Assembly (NCBI RefSeq): GCF_003063415.1
Contig: NZ_NESK01000028.1
Location: 1-53,218 of the forward strand
Direction of reading: 5' to 3'
Source: Limnohabitans sp. 2KL-17
Lineage (GTDB): Bacteria; Pseudomonadota; Gammaproteobacteria; Burkholderiales; Burkholderiaceae_C
Length of the DNA stretch: 53,218 nucleotides
Every line of letters starts with the position of its first letter. Position 1 is the stretch's first letter. Under the pieces are notes generated by a model. The model worked only from the letters and a program-made list of their open reading frames with translations. It ran no database searches and had not been told where the DNA came from. Position numbers and translations under genes: made by a program. Below are positions 42,818 to 53,102 of the stretch, piece after piece.

Positions 42818-44020
42818 ATGACCGCTCACATTGAAGCCGCCTCACCGCACACCATGAACACCTATGGCCGACTGCCGATTGCACTCAGCCATGGTCAGGG
42901 TTGCCGAGTCTGGGACATCAATGGCAAGTCTTATCTGGATGCGTTGGCAGGCATTGCCGTGAACACCCTGGGACACAACCACCCCGACCTGGTGCCTGCC
43001 CTGCAAGACCAGGTCAGCAAGATGATCCACAGCTGCAACTACTTTCATGTGCCCAATGCAGAAGTGTTGGCGGCCAAACTGGTAGAGATGTCGGGCATGA
43101 CCAACGTGTTTTTTTGCTGCACCGGCTTGGAAGCCAATGAAGCGGCCATCAAACTGGCACGCAAATTTGGCCACGACAAGGGCATCGACAAGCCCGAGAT
43201 CGTGGTCTACGAAAAAGCTTTCCACGGCCGCAGCATCGCGACCCTGAGCGCCACCGCCAACGAAAAGCTGAAAAAAGGCTTTGGCCCCATGCTCGAAGGT
43301 TTTTTGCGCGTGCCGGTTAACGACATCAGTGCCCTGAAAAAAGCCACCGAAGGCAACCCCAATGTGGTGGCGGTCTTCATGGAAACCATTCAGGGCGAAG
43401 GCGGCGTCAACCCCATGCGCATCGAATACCTGCAGCAGGTGCGCGCCCTGTGCGACCAAAAAGACTGGCTGTTGATGATCGACGAAGTGCAGTGCGGCAT
43501 GGGCCGAACCGGAAAGTGGTTTGCGCATCAGTGGGCAGGCATCGTGCCCGATGTGATGCCCCTGGCCAAAGGTCTGGGCTCTGGCGTGCCGATTGGCGCC
43601 GTGGTGGCAGGTCCAAAGGCCGCCCACATTTTTCAGCCCGGCAACCACGGCACCACTTTTGGCGGCAACCCACTGGCCATGCGTGCCGGTGTGGAAACCA
43701 TCCGGATCATGGAAAAAGACGGCCTGATGGCCAACGCGGCCAAGGTCGGCGCACATTTGCGCGGCGCTCTTGACAAAGCACTGGTAGGCTTGCCGGGTGT
43801 GACAGAGGTGCGCGGTCAGGGCCTCATGCTTGGCATCGAGCTGGACCGTCCTTGCGGTGCCATCTGGAGCCGCGCCGCTGAAGCCGGTCTGCTCTTAAGC
43901 GTCACAGCCGATAGCGTGATCCGCTTGGTGCCTCCGCTGATCATGACCGAAGCTGAAGCCGATGAACTGGTCGACATTTTGGTGCCCCTGATCAAGACCT
44001 TTTTGGCAGAAACTCCATGA
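42818..44020 (+). CDS. argD: Acetylornithine aminotransferase
   Basis: 400 residues, PLP enzyme making N-acetylornithine in arginine synthesis (often also succinyl-diaminopimelate transamination). NTYGRLPIALSHGQG, FFCCTGLEANEAAIKLAR, the aspartate in MIDEVQCGMGRTGKWF, and the PLP lysine in PLAKGLGSGVPIGA are family-specific. The start has CTGGAG ahead of it. It overlaps argF by four bases. Confidence 0.93.
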   Translation: MTAHIEAASPHTMNTYGRLPIALSHGQGCRVWDINGKSYLDALAGIAVNTLGHNHPDLVPALQDQVSKMIHSCNYFHVPNAEVLAAKLVEMSGMTNVFFCCTGLEANEAAIKLARKFGHDKGIDKPEIVVYEKAFHGRSIATLSATANEKLKKGFGPMLEGFLRVPVNDISALKKATEGNPNVVAVFMETIQGEGGVNPMRIEYLQQVRALCDQKDWLLMIDEVQCGMGRTGKWFAHQWAGIVPDVMPLAKGLGSGVPIGAVVAGPKAAHIFQPGNHGTTFGGNPLAMRAGVETIRIMEKDGLMANAAKVGAHLRGALDKALVGLPGVTEVRGQGLMLGIELDRPCGAIWSRAAEAGLLLSVTADSVIRLVPPLIMTEAEADELVDILVPLIKTFLAETP

Positions 44021-44985
44021 GCCAGTCACCACCCGTGCCCGTGCGGCACTACCTGCAATTCACCGACCTGAGCGCTGACGAATACGCGCATGTGTTTGCC
44101 CGCGCCGCCGAGATCAAGCGCAAATTCAAGGCCTACGAAAAATTCCACCCCCTCGCCGACCGCACCTTGGCCATGATTTTCGAAAAAGCCTCCACGCGCA
44201 CCCGTGTCAGCTTTGAAGCTGGCATGTACCAACTCGGCGGTTCGGTGGTCCACCTGACCACGGGCGACAGCCAGTTGGGCCGCTCCGAGCCCATCGAAGA
44301 CAGCGCCCGCGTCATCAGCCGCATGACCGATATCGTCATGATCCGCACCTTCGGCCAGGACAAGATCGAGCGCTTTGCATCCCACTCGCGTGTGCCCGTC
44401 ATCAACGGCCTGACCAATGAGTTTCACCCCTGCCAAATCCTGGCCGACCTGTTCACCCTGCTGGAGCACCGGGGTCTGGACGCCCAGGGCAAGCCTGACC
44501 CGTCTTACCTGAAGGGCAAAGTGGTGGCCTGGGTAGGCGACGGCAACAACATGGCCAACACCTGGCTGCAAGCGGCCGAGTTGCTGGGCTTCACGGTGCA
44601 CCTGAGCACACCCAGCGGCTACGAAGTCGATCAGGCGGTGGCGGGCCTGCGCAGCAGTGACAGCTACAAAGTGTTCAAAGACCCGCAAGACGCCTGCCGG
44701 GGTGCTGACCTGGTGACCACCGATGTCTGGACCAGCATGGGCTTTGAGGCCGAAAACGAAGCGCGCAAGAAAGCCTTTGCCGACTGGTGTGTGGACGAAA
44801 CCATGATGCAAGCGGCCAAGCCCGATGCGCTGTTCATGCATTGCCTGCCCGCCCACCGGGGCGAAGAGGTCAGTGCCGAAGTCATCGATGGCCCGCAATC
44901 GGTCGTCTGGGACGAAGCCGAGAACCGCATGCATGTGCAAAAAGCGCTCATGGAGTTTTTGCTGTTGGGCCGCGTGACCCAATGA
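44017..44985 (+). CDS. argF: Ornithine carbamoyltransferase
   Basis: 322 residues; makes citrulline from ornithine and carbamoyl phosphate. Carbamoyl-phosphate motif STRTR (59-63), FHPCQILADL, WVGDGNNMANTW and the ornithine-site HCLPAHRGEE near 270. Translationally coupled to argD (ATGA). Confidence 0.95.
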   Translation: MSQSPPVPVRHYLQFTDLSADEYAHVFARAAEIKRKFKAYEKFHPLADRTLAMIFEKASTRTRVSFEAGMYQLGGSVVHLTTGDSQLGRSEPIEDSARVISRMTDIVMIRTFGQDKIERFASHSRVPVINGLTNEFHPCQILADLFTLLEHRGLDAQGKPDPSYLKGKVVAWVGDGNNMANTWLQAAELLGFTVHLSTPSGYEVDQAVAGLRSSDSYKVFKDPQDACRGADLVTTDVWTSMGFEAENEARKKAFADWCVDETMMQAAKPDALFMHCLPAHRGEEVSAEVIDGPQSVVWDEAENRMHVQKALMEFLLLGRVTQ

Positions 44986-45001
44986 AACCGCCCATCCGAC
45001 C

Positions 45002-45310
45002 ATGACTGCCTGCACCACCTGCGGCGCTTGCTGCGCCAGTTTCAGGGTGGACTTTTCAGCATTCGAAACCGAAGGAGGCGGGGGCTCGGTTCCGGCTGGT
45101 TTGGCCGACAACATCACCGAACACACCTGCCGCATGCGTGGCACCGACCACAGCCCACCGCGCTGCGCCGCGCTCTATGGCAAAACCGGTGAACAAGCCA
45201 TTTGTGGCATTTACGAATGGCGTCCATCGCCCTGCCGGGAATTTGAAGAAGGCAGCCCAGCCTGCGAACACGCTCGGCGTAAACACGGCCTGGCCGCGCT
45301 GAACCTCTGA
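45002..45310 (+). CDS. YkgJ-family cysteine-cluster protein
   Basis: 102 residues with an N-terminal CTTCGACC, a later TCRMRG, RCAAL, ICGIYEWRPSPCREF and SPACEHARR. The spaced cysteines fit the YkgJ/UPF0153 fold, thought to bind zinc or an iron-sulfur centre. Function unknown. It lies 16 bases after argF, a usual position in this group of bacteria, and 68 bases before kynB. Confidence 0.8.
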   Translation: MTACTTCGACCASFRVDFSAFETEGGGGSVPAGLADNITEHTCRMRGTDHSPPRCAALYGKTGEQAICGIYEWRPSPCREFEEGSPACEHARRKHGLAALNL

Positions 45311-45378
45311 AGTCTTTTTTGCGGGTGTTGGAAATAACCGACACCACGGTTTTTTGGCGGGTGCTACCTTCGCACACC

Positions 45379-46005
45379 ATGAAAAAACTTTGGGACATTT
45401 CTCCACCTGTCGATGCGGCCAGCCCGGTCTTTGCGGGTGATACACCCTATCGCCAACAATGGGCGGCCACGCTATCGGCAGACTGCCCGGTCAACGTGAG
45501 CGCCATCACCCTGTCGCCGCATGTGGGCGCGCATGCCGATGCGCCGCTGCATTACGACCCGCAAGGCGCTGCCGTGGGGGCTTTGGACCTGCTGCCCTTT
45601 CTGGGCCGCTGCCGCGTCGTCCACGTGCTGGACGCTGGCTCCTTGATCACCACCCAGCACCTGCAGCACGCCCTGGGCGATGTGCCCGAGCGGCTGCTGG
45701 TGCGCACTTACCGGCAATTTCCTCTGACGCAGTTCGACCAGCAACTGACCGCCTTGCACCCCAATACCGTGCAGCACCTGGCGGACCTGGGCGTGAAACT
45801 GATTGGGATTGACAGTGCCAGCATCGACCCGGCGGACAGCAAGGCCTTGCCCAGCCACCAGGCAATCCGCCAGCGCGGCCTGCGCGTGCTGGAAAACCTG
45901 CTGCTCGACGATGTCCCCGAGGGCGATTACGAACTGATCGCCCTGCCCCTGAAACTGATGACCGCTGACGCCAGCCCTGTGCGTGCGGTCTTGCGCGAAC
46001 TTTGA
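45379..46005 (+). CDS. kynB: Kynurenine formamidase
   Basis: 208 residues; hydrolyses N-formylkynurenine to kynurenine. The metal-binding motif is HVGAHADAPLHY (H-x-G-x-H-x-D-x-P). LWDISPPVDAASPVFAGDTPY and IGIDSASIDPADSKALPSHQ match bacterial KynB (cyclase family). First gene of the kyn cluster; kynU follows after 22 bases. Confidence 0.92.
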   Translation: MKKLWDISPPVDAASPVFAGDTPYRQQWAATLSADCPVNVSAITLSPHVGAHADAPLHYDPQGAAVGALDLLPFLGRCRVVHVLDAGSLITTQHLQHALGDVPERLLVRTYRQFPLTQFDQQLTALHPNTVQHLADLGVKLIGIDSASIDPADSKALPSHQAIRQRGLRVLENLLLDDVPEGDYELIALPLKLMTADASPVRAVLREL

Positions 46006-46027
46006 ACGCTTCTTGAAAGACAAACCG

Positions 46028-47314
46028 ATGATGAACCTCACCCCCTCTTTGCAAGACTGCGAACTGCTGGACAAACAAGACCCACTGCGCAGCCTGCGCG
46101 GTCAATTCGACTTGCCGCAAGGCGTGATTTACCTGGACGGCAATTCGTTGGGCGTCATGCCCAAAACTGCGCCGGCCCGTGTGGCCCATGCCGTCACCCA
46201 CGAATGGGGGCAAGACCTGATCAAGAGCTGGAACACCGCAGGCTGGTTCACCCTGCCCCAGCGCGTCGGTGACAAGATTGCACAGCTTGTTGGCGCGCAG
46301 CCCGGTGAAGTGGTGGCCGCCGACAGCACCTCGATCAACCTCTTCAAAGTGCTGGCTGCAGCACTGCAAATCGCCGCCGCTGACCACCCACACAAAACCA
46401 AAATCGTCAGCGAGCGGAGCAACTTTCCAACGGACCTGTACATCGCCGAGGCTTTGTGCAAAGAGCGCGGCTTGACTTTGCAACTGGTCGAAGCCGCTGA
46501 CATTCCCGCGGCTTTGCAAGACGATGTGGCCGTGCTGATGCTGACGCACGTCAACTACCGGACGGGTGCCATGCACGGCATGCAGGATCTGACCGCTCAG
46601 GCTCATGAACACGGCATTTTGACGGTATGGGATCTGGCGCACAGCGCAGGCGCTGTGCCGGTTCATCTTCACGCTTCGGGTGCCGACTTTGCCGTGGGCT
46701 GCGGCTACAAGTACCTGAACGGTGGCCCCGGTGCACCGGCTTTTGTGTGGGTACACCCGCAACATACTGACCGGTTCTGGCAACCCTTGGCAGGCTGGTG
46801 GGGACATGCCGCACCGTTTGCCTTCACGCCCGACTACCAACCCGCCAAAGGCATCACGCGCTATCAATGTGGCACGCAACCCATTCTGAGCCTCACGGCG
46901 CTCGACTGCGGCCTGGACGCTTTTTTGAGCGCAAAGGCACTGGGCGGCATGGCCGCCTTGCGCCAAAAATCGCTGGCCCTGACTGGTCTGTTCATGCAAT
47001 TGGTGCGCACGCGATTGCACGGTCAGGGCTTTGGCATCGCCACGCCCGAACCCGAAAACTTGCGCGGCTCACAAGTCAGCCTGACCCGAACAACAGGCGC
47101 CTACGCCATCGTGCAGGCCCTGATCGCGCGCGGCGTGATTGGCGACTTCCGTGCGGGAGATGGCGGCCAACACGCGGACATCCTGCGCTTTGGTTTTACG
47201 CCGCTCTACGTGGGTTACGCCGATGTCTGGCAAGCGGTGGAGCACCTGCACCAAGTCATGGCCAGCGGCGAATGGCAGGACGCCCGATTTGCGCAAAAGA
47301 ATGCCGTGACCTGA
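46028..47314 (+). CDS. kynU: Kynureninase
   Basis: 428 residues, PLP enzyme that splits kynurenine to anthranilate and alanine. [12 protein letters not shown] starts the fold; the PLP lysine is in [32 protein letters not shown] carries the conserved aspartate and histidines. Normal length. Ends ten bases before kynA. Confidence 0.94.
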   Translation: MMNLTPSLQDCELLDKQDPLRSLRGQFDLPQGVIYLDGNSLGVMPKTAPARVAHAVTHEWGQDLIKSWNTAGWFTLPQRVGDKIAQLVGAQPGEVVAADSTSINLFKVLAAALQIAAADHPHKTKIVSERSNFPTDLYIAEALCKERGLTLQLVEAADIPAALQDDVAVLMLTHVNYRTGAMHGMQDLTAQAHEHGILTVWDLAHSAGAVPVHLHASGADFAVGCGYKYLNGGPGAPAFVWVHPQHTDRFWQPLAGWWGHAAPFAFTPDYQPAKGITRYQCGTQPILSLTALDCGLDAFLSAKALGGMAALRQKSLALTGLFMQLVRTRLHGQGFGIATPEPENLRGSQVSLTRTTGAYAIVQALIARGVIGDFRAGDGGQHADILRFGFTPLYVGYADVWQAVEHLHQVMASGEWQDARFAQKNAVT

Positions 47315-47324
47315 AAGGCCAACC

Positions 47325-48230
47325 ATGAGTTCATGTCCATTTCATACTGCTGCTCCAGGCCAAGGCAAGAGCGGCAACGAATCTCCAGCCACCGCACCCG
47401 GCGAACGCATCGTGCAAGAGGAGCATGCCCATCTGGACTTTGACGGTCGTATGAGCTATGGCGATTACCTGCAACTCGATGCCATCCTGAACGCCCAAAA
47501 ACCGCTATCACCCGATCACAACGAAATGCTGTTCATCGTGCAGCACCAGACCAGCGAGCTGTGGATGAAGCTCATGCTGCATGAGCTGCATGCGGCCATC
47601 ACCAGCATTGCCCACGACCAATTGCCCGATGCCTTCAAGAAGCTGGCCCGTGTGAGCCGCATCATGGAACAGTTGGTCCATGCATGGGATGTGCTGGCCA
47701 CCATGACGCCCCCCGAATACAGCGCCATTCGCCCTTATCTGGCCCAGTCCAGCGGCTTTCAGAGCTGGCAATACCGCTGCGTTGAATTTGCCATGGGCAA
47801 CAAAAATGCCGCCATGCTGCAGCCCCATGCGCACCGCCCCGATCTGTCGGCCATTGTTCAAGCAGCCTACGAAGCCCCATCGCTGTACGACGAGTGCTTG
47901 CGCCTGTTGAAAAGACGCGGCCTGGATGTGCCCGACAGCCACACCCAGCGTGATTGGCGCCAGCCTTATCCGGCCAGCGAAGCGGTAGAGAATGCGTGGC
48001 TCGTGGTTTACCGCAACCCCCAGCAGCACTGGGACCTGTACCAACTGGGCGAAGAGCTGACCGACCTGGAAGACGCTTTTCGTTTGTGGCGATTCAGGCA
48101 TGTCACCACGGTGGAGCGCGTGATCGGGTTCAAGCGCGGCACGGGCGGCACCGGCGGGGTGAGTTACCTGCGCAAGATGTTGGATGTGGTGCTTTTCCCC
48201 GAAATCTGGACACTGCGCACGCAACTGTGA
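47325..48230 (+). CDS. kynA: Tryptophan 2,3-dioxygenase
   Basis: 301 residues, haem enzyme that opens the indole ring to N-formylkynurenine. [35 protein letters not shown], and [16 protein letters not shown] near the C-terminus are diagnostic; the haem-ligand histidine is in [17 protein letters not shown]. Here it comes last in the order B-U-A. No regulator gene is adjacent. Confidence 0.94.
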   Translation: MSSCPFHTAAPGQGKSGNESPATAPGERIVQEEHAHLDFDGRMSYGDYLQLDAILNAQKPLSPDHNEMLFIVQHQTSELWMKLMLHELHAAITSIAHDQLPDAFKKLARVSRIMEQLVHAWDVLATMTPPEYSAIRPYLAQSSGFQSWQYRCVEFAMGNKNAAMLQPHAHRPDLSAIVQAAYEAPSLYDECLRLLKRRGLDVPDSHTQRDWRQPYPASEAVENAWLVVYRNPQQHWDLYQLGEELTDLEDAFRLWRFRHVTTVERVIGFKRGTGGTGGVSYLRKMLDVVLFPEIWTLRTQL

Positions 48231-48317
48231 AGCACCGCACTCTGAGCGGGTCCAAAGACAGCTAAGCCGTGTATTCATTTGCACTAACATGCCCACTTAC
48301 ACCAAAGGGACGACACC

Positions 48318-48827
48318 GTGCAACTGAACATCAACGGCCAAAGCCGCACCGCCAACGCCGATCCCAGCACACCCTTACTTTGGGTGCTGCGCGACGAGCT
48401 CAACCTGACGGGCACCAAATTTGGCTGCGGCGTGGCCGTTTGCGGAGCCTGCACCGTGCATGTGAATGGCCAGCCCGTTCGCTCGTGTGTGATGCCCGTG
48501 TCAGCTGTGACCAACCAGAAAATCAGGACCATCGAATCCCTGGGTACGCCCGACCAAATGCACCCCTTGCAAGCGGCCTGGATTGCCGAGCAAGTGCCCC
48601 AATGCGGGTACTGCCAAAGCGGCATGCTGATGGCCGCCGCAGCCCTGCTGGACAAAAACCCCCAGCCCAGCGATGCCGATATTGACGCGGCCATGACCAA
48701 TTTGTGCCGATGTGGCACTTACCAACGCGTGCGTGCTGCAATCCACCGCGCAGCAGCCAGCATGACAAACGGCGTGAAGAACAAGACCCCAAAACAAACG
48801 CTCCTGAAGACAGGCGGTGCCAAATGA
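48318..48827 (+). CDS. [2Fe-2S] subunit of an isoquinoline-1-oxidoreductase-type Mo hydroxylase
   Basis: 169 residues. Two [2Fe-2S] clusters: plant-type C37, C42, C45, C57 ([15 protein letters not shown]) and the second from C96/C99 (QCGYCQSG) and C130/C132 (NLCRCG). IorA-like. Start is GTG at 48318. It overlaps the large subunit by four bases. Electrons would leave by these clusters to an unknown acceptor. Confidence 0.85.
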   Translation: MQLNINGQSRTANADPSTPLLWVLRDELNLTGTKFGCGVAVCGACTVHVNGQPVRSCVMPVSAVTNQKIRTIESLGTPDQMHPLQAAWIAEQVPQCGYCQSGMLMAAAALLDKNPQPSDADIDAAMTNLCRCGTYQRVRAAIHRAAASMTNGVKNKTPKQTLLKTGGAK

Positions 48828-51091
48828 AGCGCCGCACCTGGCTTCTCAGCGCTCTAGGCGCTACCGGCGCTCTGGTCGTGGGCTGGGGCGTCATGCCTGC
48901 CCGTTCACGTCTGGGCACACCCGAGTTGATGCTCAAAACCGAAGGCGATGTCGCCCTCAACGGCTGGATCAAGATCGCCCAAGACGGTTCTGTTGTGCTG
49001 GCCATGCCTCGCAGCGAAATGGGCCAGGGCGTGCACACCGCGCTGGCCATGCTGGTGGCCGAAGAACTGGACGTGCCCCTGCAGCGTGTGCGCCTCGAGC
49101 AAGCAGGCGCCGACAGCATTTACGGCAACGTCGCCATGCTGGTGGCCAGCTTGCCCTTTCACCCGCTGGACAGTGAAGGCGATCACAAACCCATCAAGAT
49201 CAAGATGGGGGAGTGGATGGTGGGCAAAATCGCCCGCGAATTGGGCATCAACGCCACCGGTGGCTCGTCCTCCATCGCCGACTTGTGGGACCCTTTGCGG
49301 ATGGCCGCAGCCACCGCACGGGCCAGCCTGGTGCAAGCGGCAGCCAAGACTTGGCAAGTCCCCGCCAGCAACATCACCGTGGCCAATGGCGTGATGCAAC
49401 ACGCCTCGGGCAAGTCAGCACATTACGGCCAGATGGGTGCTGCGGCGGCAGGCAGCACGCCGTCAGGTGTCGCGCCAAAATCACGCCAGGACTGGAAGCT
49501 GATTGGCCAGCCCGCACAGCGTTCCGACATCCCCGCCAAAGTGACCGGTCAGGCGCAGTTCGGGCTGGATGTGCGTCTGCCCGGCATGCTGTTTGCCGCC
49601 GTGCGCATGAACCCCCAACTGGGCGGATCGGTTTCTGCCATGGACACGAAAGTCGCCCTGGCCTTACCCGGTGTGAGCCAAGTTGTGAAGCTCGATGCCT
49701 GGGGCGGTGGCACTGGCGGACTGGCCGTGGTGGGCAAAAGCACCTGGCAGGCCCGCCAGGGCGCGCAAGCTGTGCAGGCCCAATGGCAAGCCCCCAACTC
49801 TGACGCTCTAGACACCCAGCGCATCCAGACGGCGCTGCTGAACAGCTTGAACACCGAAAACGGCTTCACCTTCCATGAGCAGGGTGTGCCCGCTCAGGCT
49901 GAAAAAGCCGCCGCCAAGCGCATTGACGCGCTGTACCAAGCGCCCTATTTGGCCCACGCCACGATGGAGCCGATGAACTGCACGGCTCAAGTCAAAAATG
50001 GCCAAGTGGACATCTGGGTGCCGACCCAGGTGCCACAAATGGCGCGCGCCATGGCGGCGCAAGTTGCAGGCGTGAAGGAAGACCAGGTCACCGTGCATGT
50101 GACTTTGCTGGGCGGCGGTTTTGGCCGCCGGCTGGAGGTGGACTTTGTCGGCCAGGCCGTGCAGGTGGCCATGGCTTGCGCAGGCTTGCCCGTGCAGTTG
50201 TTCTGGTCGCGCGAAGAAGACATGGCCCACGATTTTTACCGGCCCATGCACCTGGCCAAGTTTCAGGCCTCTCAGGATGAGAAAGGCGAGATCACCAGTT
50301 TGCGCATCAAGTCAGCGGGCGACGCCATCACACCGCGCTGGATGGCGCGTGCGGCACCTCATCTGTCAGGCCCCATCGACATGCCCGACAAAACCACCGC
50401 CGAAGGCCTGTTCGATCTGCCCTATGGCTTTCCCAGCCAGCACATGAGCCATGTGGCCACGAAGTCCGGCGTGCCGGTGGGTTTCTGGCGTTCGGTGGGT
50501 CATTCGCACAACGCGTTCTTTTCTGAAAGCTTCATGGACGAACTGGCCGCAGCAACGCAGCAAGACCCACTGGCGTTTCGCCTGAGCTGGCTCAAGGAAG
50601 CCCCTCGTTACGCGGCGGTGTTGCAACTGGCCGCCAGCAAAGCGGGCTGGGGCAAGCCCTTGCCCGCGGGGCACGCGCAAGGTTTGGCACTGCACGAATC
50701 CTTTGGCTCCATCGTGGCGCAGGTGGCCGAAGTGTCTTTGGACCAAGGCCAAATCCGCGTGCACCGCGTGGTTTGCGCCATCGACTGTGGCACTGTGGTC
50801 AACCCCGACACGGTGGCCCAGCAAATGGAAAGCAGCGTGATTTATGGGCTGAGTGCGGCCCTGTTTGGCCAGATCGACATCGTGGGCGGCGAGGTACAGC
50901 AAAGCAACTTCCCCAGCTACCCCATGGTCACGCTCAGCCAAGCACCTAAGGTTCAAACCTATATCGTGCCCAGCACCCGGCACCCCGCTGGCGTGGGTGA
51001 GCCGGCAGTGCCGCCACTGGCACCCGCGGTGGCCAACGCCTTGTTTGCCCTGACCGGCAAGCGGCTGCGGGCTTTGCCGCTGGTGGTTTGA
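48824..51091 (+). CDS. Molybdopterin-binding large subunit, IorB type, Tat-exported
   Basis: 755 residues. A twin-arginine signal ([19 protein letters not shown]) leads the mature protein. Aldehyde-oxidase-like molybdopterin motifs follow: [33 protein letters not shown], and [18 protein letters not shown] near the C-terminus with the catalytic glutamate in GVGE. Two-subunit enzymes like this hydroxylate N-heterocycles or aldehydes in the periplasm. No Mo-cofactor insertion chaperone or cytochrome gene is adjacent. The substrate is unknown; the position after the kynurenine genes is suggestive only. Confidence 0.85.
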   Translation: MKRRTWLLSALGATGALVVGWGVMPARSRLGTPELMLKTEGDVALNGWIKIAQDGSVVLAMPRSEMGQGVHTALAMLVAEELDVPLQRVRLEQAGADSIYGNVAMLVASLPFHPLDSEGDHKPIKIKMGEWMVGKIARELGINATGGSSSIADLWDPLRMAAATARASLVQAAAKTWQVPASNITVANGVMQHASGKSAHYGQMGAAAAGSTPSGVAPKSRQDWKLIGQPAQRSDIPAKVTGQAQFGLDVRLPGMLFAAVRMNPQLGGSVSAMDTKVALALPGVSQVVKLDAWGGGTGGLAVVGKSTWQARQGAQAVQAQWQAPNSDALDTQRIQTALLNSLNTENGFTFHEQGVPAQAEKAAAKRIDALYQAPYLAHATMEPMNCTAQVKNGQVDIWVPTQVPQMARAMAAQVAGVKEDQVTVHVTLLGGGFGRRLEVDFVGQAVQVAMACAGLPVQLFWSREEDMAHDFYRPMHLAKFQASQDEKGEITSLRIKSAGDAITPRWMARAAPHLSGPIDMPDKTTAEGLFDLPYGFPSQHMSHVATKSGVPVGFWRSVGHSHNAFFSESFMDELAAATQQDPLAFRLSWLKEAPRYAAVLQLAASKAGWGKPLPAGHAQGLALHESFGSIVAQVAEVSLDQGQIRVHRVVCAIDCGTVVNPDTVAQQMESSVIYGLSAALFGQIDIVGGEVQQSNFPSYPMVTLSQAPKVQTYIVPSTRHPAGVGEPAVPPLAPAVANALFALTGKRLRALPLVV

Positions 51092-51101
51092 ATTGGCAGG
51101 T

Positions 51102-52307
51102 TCAAGCCAGCGGCCCTTGCCCATACAACCAAGGCACATCCATCAAGCGCTCACCCAATAGCCGCATGGACCAATCGCGCCCCATGGCCAAAACGCCCTG
51201 GGCATGGAAAATCTGGCCGTTGCGAATCGCCCGGGCTTGCACCCGTGCATTGCGCGCCCAGCGCTGCGCCGCATAGGCCTGCAACTGCGCAGCAACGGGT
51301 TGACCCGCCTGGACAAGGCACTCAGCCAGCACCTGCGCATCCTCGATCGCCATGCCTGCGCCTTGGGCCAGATAGGGTCGCATCGGGTGCGCGGCATCGC
51401 CCAACAGTGCCACACGGCCTTGTGCCATTTGCCCGGCAGCGGCGATGGGCGCACGGTCGTGCAGCGCCCAAAGCCGCCAGGCCGGAACAGACCCCAGGCG
51501 CTCCTGCAGGTCTTTGCCGATCGCGCCGGAATCACCGCCCATGGCCTGCAGCAAGGTTTGGGCGTGTCCGGCCTGGTCCCAGCTCTGGGCTTGCTCGGGC
51601 TTGCGGCCATGCACGATGGCCACCAAATTGAGCCACTCCCCGCTGCGCACGGGGTAATGCACCACATGCAGGCGCGGCCCCATCCAGACGGTGACCTGGT
51701 CTGTGCGCAAATGAACGGGCAAATCGGCCTGTGCCACCAAGGCCCGGTAAGCCAGATGACCGGTAAAGCGCGCTGGTTCATCCGCCAACAGTTGCTGGCG
51801 CACCGCGCTCCACAAGCCATCGGCCCCGATCAGGGCATGGGCTCGCAGGCTAGCGCCTTCGGCAGTGTGCACATCCAGCCCCTGTGCCGTTTCGCACCAC
51901 CCCTGAACGGACTGTCCCAGTTGCAAATCGGCGCCTGCCGTAAGCGCGGCCTGGTGCAGCAGGCCATGCAAATCGGCGCGGTGCACCGTGGCGTAAGGCC
52001 CACCATAAAGCGCCTGTGCCCGTTCACCCAAACGCAAGGTGCCCAGCACTAGGCCGGTTTTCGCATCGCGGGTTTGCAGTTTCTCAGGAAAAGCCGCCAC
52101 CTGCGCCAGCGCTTCACCCAAGCCCCAAGCCTGCAAGATGCGCGTGACGTTGGGGCCAAGCTGAACACCCGCGCCCACCTCGCTGAATTGCGCGGCACGC
52201 TCCAGCAATTGCACGGAGAGGCCCTGGCGCGAACAAGCCAAGGCAGCGGCCAGGCCGCCAATGCCGCCACCAGCCACCAAAATTCTTGAATTAGCCTGAT
52301 TGACCAT
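51102..52307 (-). CDS. FAD-dependent aromatic monooxygenase (salicylate/3-hydroxybenzoate hydroxylase-like)
   Basis: 401 residues. GxGxxG FAD site VAGGGIGGLAAALA (11-24) is followed by ERA, the DG motif in GADGLWSAVRQQL, and GDAAHPMRPYLAQGAGMAIE, the second FAD motif. HVVHYPVRSGEWLNLVAIV is typical of salicylate 1- or 3-hydroxybenzoate 6-hydroxylases. It converges on iorB with ten bases between. Which aromatic acid it hydroxylates cannot be told. The divergent Bug gene next to it may once have been its transporter partner. Confidence 0.83.
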   Translation of the reverse strand: MVNQANSRILVAGGGIGGLAAALACSRQGLSVQLLERAAQFSEVGAGVQLGPNVTRILQAWGLGEALAQVAAFPEKLQTRDAKTGLVLGTLRLGERAQALYGGPYATVHRADLHGLLHQAALTAGADLQLGQSVQGWCETAQGLDVHTAEGASLRAHALIGADGLWSAVRQQLLADEPARFTGHLAYRALVAQADLPVHLRTDQVTVWMGPRLHVVHYPVRSGEWLNLVAIVHGRKPEQAQSWDQAGHAQTLLQAMGGDSGAIGKDLQERLGSVPAWRLWALHDRAPIAAAGQMAQGRVALLGDAAHPMRPYLAQGAGMAIEDAQVLAECLVQAGQPVAAQLQAYAAQRWARNARVQARAIRNGQIFHAQGVLAMGRDWSMRLLGERLMDVPWLYGQGPLA

Positions 52308-52430
52308 GCGCAGATTGTGCCCGGGTCAATGGCTGCCTATAAACTGGGCCAACGAAGGGATCTCGAAGGAATCGCTGGCGCAAGCCAGGCTGGCCCGAAC
52401 GATCTGATCACCCCCCAATTTGTACACACC

Positions 52431-53102
52431 ATGACACTCCGTTTCTTGTTTGCCATCTTGTCGGGTTTGAGTCCACTCATGGTCGTCAATGCCTGGGCCC
52501 AAGCACCCGCCTACCCGGTTAAGACCATCCGACTGATCGTGCCCTTCACGCCAGGCGGCAGCACCGACATTCTGGCCCGCACCATCGGACAAAAACTCAC
52601 CGAAGCCTGGGGCCAACCGGTGGTCATCGACAACGTGCCCGGCGCAGGTGGCGCCATTGGCGCCGACAAAGTGGCCAAAGCGGCTGCCGATGGCTACACC
52701 TTGCTGATGGGACACATCGGCACACTGGCCATCACGCCTTCTGTTTATCCACAGCTGCCCTACGACCCTGTCAAATCTTTCACGCCCGTGGCTTGGGTGG
52801 CGCGTGTGCCCAACGTGCTGGCGGTTCACCCTTCGCTCCCTGTGAAATCCGTGCGCGAATTGGTGGCCTATGCAAAAGCGAATCCAGGACGGCTCAATTT
52901 CGGCTCAGGCGGCAATGGCAGCGCTGCACATGTGGCCATGGAATACTTCAAATGGCGCAGCCAGACTTTCATGGTGCATGTGCCCTATCGTGGCGCCGCA
53001 CCGGCAGTGAGTGACACAGTGGCAGGCCAAACCCAATTGATCTTTACCGGAGCACCGGCCCTGATGCCGATGGTCAAAAGCGGCAAGTTAACAGGCTGCT
53101 GA
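52431..53102 (+). pseudogene. Bug/TctC solute-binding protein, cut by insertion sequence
   Basis: Signal peptide 1-24 (FLFAILSGLSPLMVVNAWAQA), then YPVKTIRLIVPFTPGGSTDI, the carboxylate-binding start of Bug proteins, TLLMGHIGTLAITPSVYPQL and GSGGNGSAAHVAMEYF. The frame is sound for about 220 residues and then enters the insertion element at 53091/53092 and stops after a few codons, so roughly the last 95 residues of a normal 315-330 are missing here. Whether the rest survives on the other side of the element lies outside the window. Bug proteins feed tripartite tricarboxylate transporters or act alone as periplasmic binders of organic acids. Confidence 0.85.

Noticed and set aside
44026..47020. 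Large minus-strand ORFs opposite argF, kynB and kynU
   Set aside because: Shadows of genes with clear catalytic motifs on the plus strand.
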